From a virus: a DNA stretch of 64,000 nucleotides. The stretch spans positions 1 through 64,000 of IMG/VR virus record IMGVR_UViG_3300047445_000153. The stretch is one strand, 5' to 3'. Position numbers and translations under genes: made by a program. Of the stretch, positions 6,493-13,669 are shown piece after piece. The notes below the pieces were generated by a model. That model worked only from the letters and a program-made list of their open reading frames with translations. It had not been told where the DNA came from and did not search any database. The stretch's first letter is position 1; the number at the start of each line of letters is the position of its first letter.

Positions 6493-8277
6493 ATGAGCAA
6501 CCCGTACCTCCAATCACTCCTCGATCGCGCTGCAAGTCGCTGGTCTACTGACCGAGCGGCGATGACCTATGGGGACTGGATGTGCGCGAACACGCACCTT
6601 GCCGACCGGCCCTTCAGCTTCAAGCGCTACCCGTTCCAGAAGCAGATCGCGGACGACATGCACCCGAACATGGACGTGATCAAGCCGTCTCAGGTCGGGC
6701 TGACCGAGCTTCAGATCCGCAAGGTGCTGGCCTTCATCGCCCGCAATCGTGGTGTGTCGGTGATCTACACGCTGCCCGACGAGAACATGATGCTGCGGAT
6801 CGCAGCAGGCCGGATCCGCCCGATCGTCGACGAGGAGAAGGTCTTCAACTTGGAGTCCATCGGCAGTGGCAAGCCCACCCGCACGAAGGAGATGATCCAG
6901 GTCGGCAAGAGCTTCCTCTACGTGACTGCGGCGGGCGAAGGCGCTGCGACCTCGATCTCAGCTGACATGGTCGTCAACGACGAAGTGGACTTGACCGATC
7001 AGGCGATCCTCGCGCTCTTCGGCTCGCGCTTGCAGGGCTCCGACTACCGGATCGCACACCGCTTCTCGACCCCGACGTTCGAGGACTTTGGCATCGACCA
7101 GACGTTCAGGGTGAGCGATCAGCACCAGTACCTGCTGAAGTGCCCGCACTGCAACCACTGGCAGCTGCCCGACTTCAACAAGACGTTCGTGCAGCTCCCC
7201 GGCCTCGGTGACCTCGAATTCGAGGAGATCGACCAGTCGATGATTGACTCAGGCCGTATCGACCTCGACCTCGCGACGGTCAACTGCGAGCACTGCGGCG
7301 GGCTGCTGGACCTCGGCGACCACGAGCGGCGTGAGTGGGTCGCGAAGTTCCCGAACCGCAAGCACGCGCGCGGCTATCAGGTCCTCCCCTTCTCGACCGA
7401 ACGGCTGGGTCCGAAGTACGTTATCACCGAGCTGTTCAAGTACAAGCGCAAGGACTTCATCCGAGGCTGGTACAACACCGTGCTCGGTCGCCCGCACACA
7501 GGCGGCGACCAGCGCCTGTCGGACGCAGACATCAACGCGTGCTTCACCGAGAACGTGCTCAAGCAGCCCCCGCTCATCGGCCTGCCCGCGTGGATCGGCG
7601 TTGACATGGGCCAGACCTGCCACATCGTGGTCGGCCAGGGCTACGACGTCAGCTCGATGCACGTGCGCGAGTTCATCGCGGTGCCGGTCGGCCAGCTGCT
7701 CACCGAGCTGGTGCGGATCTGCGACGAATACCGGGTCGTAGGCGGCTCCTGTGACCGCCACCCGTACACGCCGACCTCTGAGGCCGCGCGTGACGTCACG
7801 TACCGGCGCGTGCTGCCGAACGAGTACCGGGGCGCGAAGGAAATCAATCTCATCAAGGACCCGGCTGGCGACATCCTCTACATGCAGTCGAACCGGACGA
7901 TGTTGCTCGACGAGGTCGCGCGAGCGGTGCGTCTGCGCCGGATCAAGTTCTCGGGCTACGGCACGCAGAAGTCCGTGATCGCTGAGCACCTGAAGGACAT
8001 GGTCCGTAACGAGGAGCCCGAGAAGGAAGCGGAGTGGAAGAAGTTGAACGGCAACGACCACTACTTCCACGCGATGGGCTTCATGCTGAGCGCGGTCAAG
8101 CTGCACACGACCAACGCCTCCATCCTGATGAGCACCGAAGTGCGCAGTGTCATTGCCATTGCGGGTGCTGACATGGGCATCAACCGGACGCCAGGACTGG
8201 TGCAGCAGGTTAAACCCGGTGACAACAACCTAAGAAAGCTCTATGGCCACTCCCAAAGCAGCATCTTCCACTTCTAA
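6493..8277 (+). CDS. terL: Terminase large subunit (GpA-like)
   Basis: 594 aa. The start is MSNPYLQSLL; a TTG-started extension of 18 residues is less likely. The ATPase is of the lambda gpA kind: the phosphate loop K64-PSQVGLTE72 has its lysine at the front, as in the deviant Walker A of that family, with Walker B MVVNDEVD near 160. Two CxxC pairs (C217/C220 and C265/C268) form a probable zinc ribbon. The nuclease half shows VDMGQ and DHYFHAMGF. It would cut and pump DNA into proheads. It overlaps the portal gene by 35 nt. The weak ribosome binding site AAGG lies 10 nt upstream. Family identity is confident; cos versus headful packaging cannot be told from this. Confidence 0.93.
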   Translation: MSNPYLQSLLDRAASRWSTDRAAMTYGDWMCANTHLADRPFSFKRYPFQKQIADDMHPNMDVIKPSQVGLTELQIRKVLAFIARNRGVSVIYTLPDENMMLRIAAGRIRPIVDEEKVFNLESIGSGKPTRTKEMIQVGKSFLYVTAAGEGAATSISADMVVNDEVDLTDQAILALFGSRLQGSDYRIAHRFSTPTFEDFGIDQTFRVSDQHQYLLKCPHCNHWQLPDFNKTFVQLPGLGDLEFEEIDQSMIDSGRIDLDLATVNCEHCGGLLDLGDHERREWVAKFPNRKHARGYQVLPFSTERLGPKYVITELFKYKRKDFIRGWYNTVLGRPHTGGDQRLSDADINACFTENVLKQPPLIGLPAWIGVDMGQTCHIVVGQGYDVSSMHVREFIAVPVGQLLTELVRICDEYRVVGGSCDRHPYTPTSEAARDVTYRRVLPNEYRGAKEINLIKDPAGDILYMQSNRTMLLDEVARAVRLRRIKFSGYGTQKSVIAEHLKDMVRNEEPEKEAEWKKLNGNDHYFHAMGFMLSAVKLHTTNASILMSTEVRSVIAIAGADMGINRTPGLVQQVKPGDNNLRKLYGHSQSSIFHF

Positions 8278-9835
8278 GGGCATCGGCGGGGCCATCGGGT
8301 CGGCGCTTGCCATCATCCTGCCACGCACGAAGGGCGCCGGTAAGGGCAAGTCGATGCCGGGGACATTCAACCCGGCCGCGCCCGAGCAGATCCTCACGCT
8401 CCCAACCTATCGTGAGCACCTGACCGACATCTTCGCGACGCGGACGGCCAACGACTCGCGCGCGCTGATCAAACAGCTGTTTGTGCAGGACCCGGACATG
8501 TCGGCTGCGGTCAACGCGTACCTGACGGTGGCCAACACCGATATGGTGCCGGTCGTGCGTGACGTGAACGGCATGATCGACCGCGAGGGGCACAAGCTCC
8601 TGAACGCGGCGATGGAGGCCTACGACACGCGCTTCGACTACTCGAAGGGCTTCGACCTGCGTCCGTCGTTCAAGGAGCTGGCCGAGAACTTCCGCTACAT
8701 GCTACTCGCGAGCGGTACGCTGCCGGTCGAGATGGTGCTCTCCAAGGACTTCGCTCCACAGGAGTTCCGGATGATCGACCCGGTGACGCTGAACTGGAAG
8801 CAGACCCAGCCCGGTGTCTTCAAGCCGATCCAGAAGACGACCGATGGCAACGAAGTCGACTTGAGCATCCCGACGTTCTTCGTCAAGTTCTTCCGTCGCG
8901 ATCCAACCAACCTTTACACGTACTCGCCGTTCGTCTCGACGATCAACACCATCGCCGCGCGACAACAAGTCATCAACGACCTGTATCGCATCATGCAGCT
9001 GACGGGTTATCCCCGTATGGAGATCGTTGTAGTCGAGGAAGTCGTGACTCGTAACGCTCCGCTTGAGATCAAGACGGATCAGGCGAAGCTTCAAGAGTAC
9101 GTGCAGCAGGTTCTCGCCAACATCAGCGCGTCTGTTTCCAACATTCGCCCGGATCAAGCGTTCGTGCACACGGATGCCGCCGAAGTGAAGATGACGAACG
9201 AAAAGAATCCAGGCATGGCACTGGACATTTCGAAGATCATCGACACGCTCAACTCGCAGAACCAAGCGGGTCTGCGGATCATGGGCACGATCATCGGTCG
9301 AGGCAATGCGGGCGTGAACACAGCCTCAGTCGAGGCGCGCATCTTCTCGATGATCGCGGAAGAGCTGAACCAGCCGATCGCTGACCTCTTCTCCGACATG
9401 CTGACGCTGGCCATTCGCCTGCAAGGCTCGCAGTCGTCCGTGAGCGTCAAGTTCCGGCCGGTCGAGCTGCGCCCGATGACCGAACTCGAACCGATGCTCA
9501 CGATGCGTCAAGCGCGCCTGAAGGCTGACTTGTCGCTTGGCATCATCGACGACGACGAGTACCACCTTGAGATGTACGGACGCCTGCGTCCGGACAGTGC
9601 ACCTATCCTCACCGGCACGAACTTCATGCCGGGGACCAACGTGCAGGCTCAGGCCGAGCTGGACATGCAGGCCGCGGCAGCTGCGGCGGGTGACCAGAAC
9701 AACTCGAACAGCAAGACGAGCAAGAGCGATCCGTCGTCCAACGCGAAGAAGGTCACACCCAATTCCGACCCGATGGGCCGCTCGCTTGCACCGAGTGGTT
9801 CGAAGTCCGCACGAAGCAATGGCGTGAAGCCTTAA
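8243..9835 (+). CDS. Portal protein
   Basis: 530 aa. Its position directly after the large terminase, its length and motifs such as TYREHLTDIFATRTANDSRA, YLTVANTD, GTLPVEMVLSKDF, PVTLNWKQTQPG and a Gln/Asn/Ser-rich flexible C-terminus fit an HK97/SPP1-like portal. Twelve copies would form the DNA gate at one capsid vertex, bind terminase during packaging and later bind the neck proteins. The N-terminal 40 residues are Gly/Ala/Lys-rich and probably disordered. Its reading frame starts inside the end of terminase, so the two are translationally coupled. Confidence 0.85.
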   Translation: MATPKAASSTSKGIGGAIGSALAIILPRTKGAGKGKSMPGTFNPAAPEQILTLPTYREHLTDIFATRTANDSRALIKQLFVQDPDMSAAVNAYLTVANTDMVPVVRDVNGMIDREGHKLLNAAMEAYDTRFDYSKGFDLRPSFKELAENFRYMLLASGTLPVEMVLSKDFAPQEFRMIDPVTLNWKQTQPGVFKPIQKTTDGNEVDLSIPTFFVKFFRRDPTNLYTYSPFVSTINTIAARQQVINDLYRIMQLTGYPRMEIVVVEEVVTRNAPLEIKTDQAKLQEYVQQVLANISASVSNIRPDQAFVHTDAAEVKMTNEKNPGMALDISKIIDTLNSQNQAGLRIMGTIIGRGNAGVNTASVEARIFSMIAEELNQPIADLFSDMLTLAIRLQGSQSSVSVKFRPVELRPMTELEPMLTMRQARLKADLSLGIIDDDEYHLEMYGRLRPDSAPILTGTNFMPGTNVQAQAELDMQAAAAAAGDQNNSNSKTSKSDPSSNAKKVTPNSDPMGRSLAPSGSKSARSNGVKP

Positions 9836-9842
9836 AAACTCT

Positions 9843-9871
9843 TTGACTCTCGTTAAGCCCATCGAAATAAT
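9843..9871 (+). promoter_or_regulatory. Late promoter (family member 1)
   Basis: AACTCTTTGACT: the -35-like TTGACT, 17 bp, then AATAAT followed by ACGGG. It shares the AACTCYTTG start and the trailing CGG with the promoters at 32033 and 36148. It lies between portal and protease genes and would raise expression of the head proteins. Confidence 0.65.
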
Positions 9872-9912
9872 ACGGGCTACTTAAACCGGTCGGTCGCAAA
9901 CGCACCAACGTC

Positions 9913-11034
9913 ATGCCGAAGAGCGTAGTCATCACACCGAGGATCCAAGCCCTCATCGCCCAGAACAACGGCGGTGAGTCGGTCGACCTCCAGTCGATCG
10001 CGGTCTTCGAGGCCTCGGTGCTGAACACTCGCCCGCTCTCGAAGCCGGGATCGATTTTCGACAAGGGTCAGGTGAGCGTGAGCACGCTCAGCCAGATGGC
10101 GACCTACCTGAACGGCGGCGGTTTCGTTCCGCTACAGACGCTGCACCCAGCGGGAGACGAGCTGCCGATCGGCCGCTTCTTCCACGCGCAGGTCATGCCC
10201 TCCACGCTCGCGGATGCGTCGAGCGAGCTGATCTCCCTCTTCTACCTGCCGAAGAGCGACGAGAACACGCCGAAGCTGGAGCAAGGGATCATTGACGAGG
10301 TCAGCGTTGGTGTCGTCGCGCAGCACATGAACTGCTCGCAGTGCGGCTGGGACTACATGAGCGCCGAGGCGACGTTCGACAACTTCTACGACCGCACGTG
10401 CGCGAACGGCCACGTGCTCGGCACGGATGGTGTGCACCTGAAGCTCGAAGGCCTGGACCGCTGGACCGAAACGTCGCTCGTGTCCAAGGGCGCCGCGAAC
10501 AACGCAAAGATCCTGGGCCGCGCGAAGCAGCGGCTCGGACAAGAGCAGTACGACCGCTTGGCAGCTTCGGGCGTTGCACCCGAGCAGAAGATGTTGATTG
10601 CCACCACCACAGACAAACCTCGGAGTCCGAAGATGGATAAGGAAACGCTGGAACTGATGACGCAGATGTCGGACTTGAAGGCCGATGCGAAGGTCTACAC
10701 GATCACGCTGGCCGCGAAGGATGCCGAACTCGCAACGCTCAAGGCAGCTGTCGAAACGAAGGATGCCGAGATCGCCACCCTGAAGGCCAGCGACGTCTCC
10801 ACCAAGCTGGCCGAAGTCGAAGGTCAAGTCGTCGCCCTGATGACCGCAAAAGAAACCGCCGAAACCGCGCTCGCAGCTGCTGAAGCTGAACTCGCGACGG
10901 CAAAAGCGCAAGTCGCCACGCTGCAAGCCGGTGCCGGAAACGGTGGCCGTGCCGAAGGTGCGGGCGCTGGCAACGTGAAGCTCGGACAAGCCCCGGCCGC
11001 TTCGGCGTTCAAGGCTGCGCCGCGCGCACGCTAA
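9913..11034 (+). CDS. Prohead protease / scaffold-like protein
   Basis: 373 aa. The genomic slot between portal and decoration/capsid genes and the architecture support a capsid maturation protease with an attached scaffold. Residues 1-230 are globular with a CxxC...C...H cluster (MNCSQCGWDYMS then DRTCANGHVLG, about residues 137-175), probably a zinc ribbon. Residues 240-345 are a long heptad-type coiled coil (DAELATLKAAVETKDAEIA), as scaffolds have. The end is Gly/Ala-rich. The catalytic triad cannot be assigned by eye, so the protease role rests on position and layout. The zinc ribbon is unusual for this class. Confidence 0.65.
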   Translation: MPKSVVITPRIQALIAQNNGGESVDLQSIAVFEASVLNTRPLSKPGSIFDKGQVSVSTLSQMATYLNGGGFVPLQTLHPAGDELPIGRFFHAQVMPSTLADASSELISLFYLPKSDENTPKLEQGIIDEVSVGVVAQHMNCSQCGWDYMSAEATFDNFYDRTCANGHVLGTDGVHLKLEGLDRWTETSLVSKGAANNAKILGRAKQRLGQEQYDRLAASGVAPEQKMLIATTTDKPRSPKMDKETLELMTQMSDLKADAKVYTITLAAKDAELATLKAAVETKDAEIATLKASDVSTKLAEVEGQVVALMTAKETAETALAAAEAELATAKAQVATLQAGAGNGGRAEGAGAGNVKLGQAPAASAFKAAPRAR

Positions 11035-11058
11035 TCACTCGCAAACCGAGAGGAAAGA

Positions 11059-11466
11059 ATGGCAAACGTAATTGGTAATGGCGTCTCGCTTCGTGGCCTG
11101 TACCACGACGACTTCCAATACCCGTTCCTGCTCGCCACCGGAATCACCAAAGCCGACGAAGGCAAGGCTGTAGCTCTCGATGCGAGTGCAGCGAACACGG
11201 TGAAGCTGGCTGGCGACGGCGATCGGGTCATCGGCCGTCTGGAAGTGGTTGAAATCCGCGTGCAGGAAGGCATCAACATCGGCACGGTCTCGATTCAGGG
11301 TGGTCTCGACTACCCGGTCAAGGCCGGCGAAACGCTCGTCCCCGGCGACAGCGTCCTCGGCTCGACGGTCCTCGGATCGCTCAAGAAGGCGGGCGCTGGT
11401 GTTGTGACGAACCTCGTGGTCGTTCAAGTGCTGGCGAACGGCAACGCGGTCGCGATCAAGGCCTAA
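11059..11466 (+). CDS. Head decoration-like protein
   Basis: 135 aa with a strong ribosome binding site (AGAGGAAAG). Small, Gly/Val-rich and beta-rich (MANVIGNGVSLRGLYHDDF; KAGETLVPGDSVLGST), like the capsid decoration or fibre proteins commonly encoded just before the major capsid gene in siphophages. It would coat the head surface and stabilise the expanded shell. The identification rests on size, composition and position; no motif is diagnostic. Confidence 0.6.
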   Translation: MANVIGNGVSLRGLYHDDFQYPFLLATGITKADEGKAVALDASAANTVKLAGDGDRVIGRLEVVEIRVQEGINIGTVSIQGGLDYPVKAGETLVPGDSVLGSTVLGSLKKAGAGVVTNLVVVQVLANGNAVAIKA

Positions 11467-11470
11467 GCGC

Positions 11471-11574
11471 GGTCGGCTCCGTCCACCACCGGAGCCGGAT
11501 GAAAGAAGAAGCTGGGTGCCCCGACCACCACCGGGGTTCCCAGCGGGTTCAACCAAAACCACACGGATCGAAAC
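11471..11574 (+). promoter_or_regulatory. Structured leader of the capsid gene
   Basis: Contains two hairpins: GGCTCC...GGAGCC near 11475-11494, and CCCCG (ACCACCAC) CGGGG near 11518-11535. ACCACCACC is displayed in the second loop. GGATCGAAAC (11565-11574) then leads directly into ATG. GGATCGAAACAT is perfectly complementary to 3154-3165 of the small RNA. There is no classical Shine-Dalgarno sequence, although the capsid must be made in large amounts. Confidence 0.55.
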
Positions 11575-12762
11575 ATGCCCGATTTGATCGACATCAAGCG
11601 CGAAGCACCGGAAGTGGTGCTGAGCAATCTGCGGCCGGACGATGCGAGCGACCAAGGTCGCTCCATCATGGCCGGTCAAAAGCTGGTTCGCCTCGCGGCG
11701 GATTCCGGCCTCAACCTGCGTGACTACCTCACGCTCGCGATCGACCCGCGCAAGGCGTCGGAACCGGCACGCTACGAAGGCCTGAACGGCTACGAAGCCG
11801 CGCTGTCGTTCCTCAACCTGCCGGTTCGCCAGGACCTCGAACAAGGCGTGCTGCTGCAAGCCGCCTCGGAAACGTTCCAGACGTATCCTGGCACGCGTGC
11901 CATGTTCCCGGAAGTGATGGACGACGTGCTGCGCTGGCGCAATCGTCAAGACCAGCTGGAATCGGTCGCACCGATCCTCGCGCAATCGCGCACGATCACG
12001 GGCACCGAGATGATCTCGACGTTCGTCGACGACGACAGCGCCGAGCGCACCACGCACTCGGTGGCTGAATTCGGCCGCGTGCCGGTTCGCACGATCCGTA
12101 CGTCGCAGTCCAGCGTCGGTATCTTCAAGCACGGCTCGGGCTACCGTACCTCGTACGAGTTCAACCGCCGCGCTTCGCTCGACCTCATGACGCCCTTCGC
12201 GTCGCGTGTCGGTCGCGAGCTGGAGATCTCGAAGGTGCGCGCTGCCACGAGCATCCTGATCAACGGCGACGGCGTGAACCCCGCAGCTCCGGTGGTCAAC
12301 CTGACCGCGTTCGGCGGCGACGCAGCCAAGCCGTTCGCGACCAACTACAAGGCGCTCGCCAAGTGGTTGCTCGCTCGCGCGAAGGCGGGCTACCCGATCG
12401 ACACGCTGCTCGGCAACTACGACATGTTCATTGAAATCTTGTTCATGTTCCAGCCGGTGCTGAACCTGGGCACGGCCACGGACATCGAGAAGATGGTCGC
12501 GCACGGTGCGCCGCAAGTGAACACCAGCCTGCCGATTCTGAACAAGTCGGTGAACTTCGCGCTGTCCAGCTCGGTGCCGGAAGGCCAGCTGATCGGCTTC
12601 ACGAAGGGTGAAACGCTGGAAGAGCTGGTTGAAGCAGGTTCGAACATCTCGGAAAACGAGCGTTCGATCATCAACCAGTCGATCACGTACGTGCGCACCG
12701 AAAACACGGGCTACAAGCTCGCGTTCGGCGACACCCGTCAGATCCTCGACACCGCAGCCTAA
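11575..12762 (+). CDS. Major capsid protein
   Basis: 395 aa, the expected size for an HK97-fold shell protein (or lambda E-like). It follows protease and decoration genes, is followed by a strong terminator and has the well-expressed codon use of a structural gene. It contains EGLNGYEAALSFLNLPVRQD, SHGSGYRTSYEF-like beta segments and a long helical stretch (FASRVGRELEISKVRAATSI). Hundreds of copies would form the head. Translation starts from an unusual leader (GGATCGAAAC next to the ATG) instead of a Shine-Dalgarno site. Confidence 0.85.
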   Translation: MPDLIDIKREAPEVVLSNLRPDDASDQGRSIMAGQKLVRLAADSGLNLRDYLTLAIDPRKASEPARYEGLNGYEAALSFLNLPVRQDLEQGVLLQAASETFQTYPGTRAMFPEVMDDVLRWRNRQDQLESVAPILAQSRTITGTEMISTFVDDDSAERTTHSVAEFGRVPVRTIRTSQSSVGIFKHGSGYRTSYEFNRRASLDLMTPFASRVGRELEISKVRAATSILINGDGVNPAAPVVNLTAFGGDAAKPFATNYKALAKWLLARAKAGYPIDTLLGNYDMFIEILFMFQPVLNLGTATDIEKMVAHGAPQVNTSLPILNKSVNFALSSSVPEGQLIGFTKGETLEELVEAGSNISENERSIINQSITYVRTENTGYKLAFGDTRQILDTAA

Positions 12763-12789
12763 TAGCTTCCGGGTTGAAGGGTTGAAGGA

Positions 12790-12819
12790 AAGGCCCGCCC
12801 TCACGGGTGGGCCTTTTTT
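12790..12819 (+). terminator. Rho-independent terminator after capsid
   Basis: AAGGCCCGCCC and GGGTGGGCCTT (11-bp stem with one G-U pair, 4-nt loop TCAC), then a T-run. Partial termination here would keep capsid mRNA more abundant than that of the downstream neck genes. Confidence 0.9.
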
Positions 12820-12842
12820 CACGCCTACGGACTCCACCACAC

Positions 12843-13208
12843 ATGAAAGTCATTGCACACACCACTGGCGCCTTCCAGTTGCTGGACGCCTTCAGCGGCG
12901 ACCTCATCCCGGCGCACCGCCCCGCTGTCATCGAAAAGACGATGTTCATCACCGCGCGCCTCGCGATTGAGCAAGTGAAGATCGTCGCTGAAGTGAACAG
13001 CTCGGCGACCGACGCGCAATTCGTGAAGCACTGGAAGGACTCGGACGGCGACATGGATCTCGCGATCCAGTCGTTCCTCGCGATCTACGGCCTGGACGTC
13101 GTGGCTCAAGAAGACGTGGCTCGGGAGCGCGAAGCTGAAGCTGAGACGGCCGCGCAAGAACCCGAAGCTGCCCCCGCCCCCGACGCGAAGAAAACGTCGA
13201 AGAAGTAA
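12843..13208 (+). CDS. Hypothetical head/neck protein, 121 aa
   Basis: The start at MKVIAHTTGAFQLLD was chosen; it follows CTCCACCACAC without a clear ribosome binding site. Residues 1-85 look globular (TMFITARLAIEQVKIVAEV, FLAIYGLDVV). The C-terminal 40 residues are Glu/Ala-rich ending KKTSKK and are probably disordered. It lies between the capsid terminator and another small structural gene. Function unknown; virion or head-completion roles are plausible from position only. Confidence 0.6.
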   Translation: MKVIAHTTGAFQLLDAFSGDLIPAHRPAVIEKTMFITARLAIEQVKIVAEVNSSATDAQFVKHWKDSDGDMDLAIQSFLAIYGLDVVAQEDVAREREAEAETAAQEPEAAPAPDAKKTSKK

Positions 13209-13232
13209 GGCCTCCACCGAACAGGACTCATC

Positions 13233-13649
13233 ATGGCAAGCGATCTCAAGTACAGCGTCCCGCTGAAGAACGCTCAGCAAGACGCGATCACGACCGTGCT
13301 CGGCTCGAACGCGGTGCTGGAACTCTACAGCGGCACGAAGCCCGCTGGAGGTCCCTCCACCGCAATTACGTCGCAAGTGTTGCTATCCACGCACGCGTGT
13401 AGCGCGACGTTTGCACCGGGTTCCGCGAACGGCGTGGTCACGCTCAACAGCATCGCGAACGGCACCGGCACCGCAGGCGCGGGCGCGGGCACGAACGCAA
13501 CGTGGTATCGCTTGAAGACCTCGGGCGGCGTCGCGCACGTGGACGGCACGGTTGGTATCAGCGGCTGCGACCTGAACATCGACAACCCGAACATCGCGAC
13601 TAATCAGGTGGTCAAGGTGACGAGCTTCACGCTGGCTAACGGCAACTGA
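13233..13649 (+). CDS. Hypothetical structural protein, 138 aa
   Basis: A good ribosome binding site (AGGA, 7 nt upstream) precedes MASDLKYSVPLKNAQQDAI. The sequence is Gly/Ala/Thr/Asn-rich and beta-prone (TTVLGSNAVLELYSGTKPAG; NGTGTAGAGAGTNATWYRLK), the composition of small virion decoration or neck proteins. No family is named. It stands immediately before the large repeat-containing neck gene. Confidence 0.6.
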   Translation: MASDLKYSVPLKNAQQDAITTVLGSNAVLELYSGTKPAGGPSTAITSQVLLSTHACSATFAPGSANGVVTLNSIANGTGTAGAGAGTNATWYRLKTSGGVAHVDGTVGISGCDLNIDNPNIATNQVVKVTSFTLANGN

Positions 13650-13669
13650 TGTTCTGATCGGGGGCACGC

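Noticed and set aside
10132-10989. Long antisense open frames opposite terminase, protease, capsid, tape measure and fibre genes
   Set aside because: They mirror the codon bias of GC-rich genes (few stops in the complementary frame), lack ribosome binding sites and have His/Arg/Val-rich low-information products.
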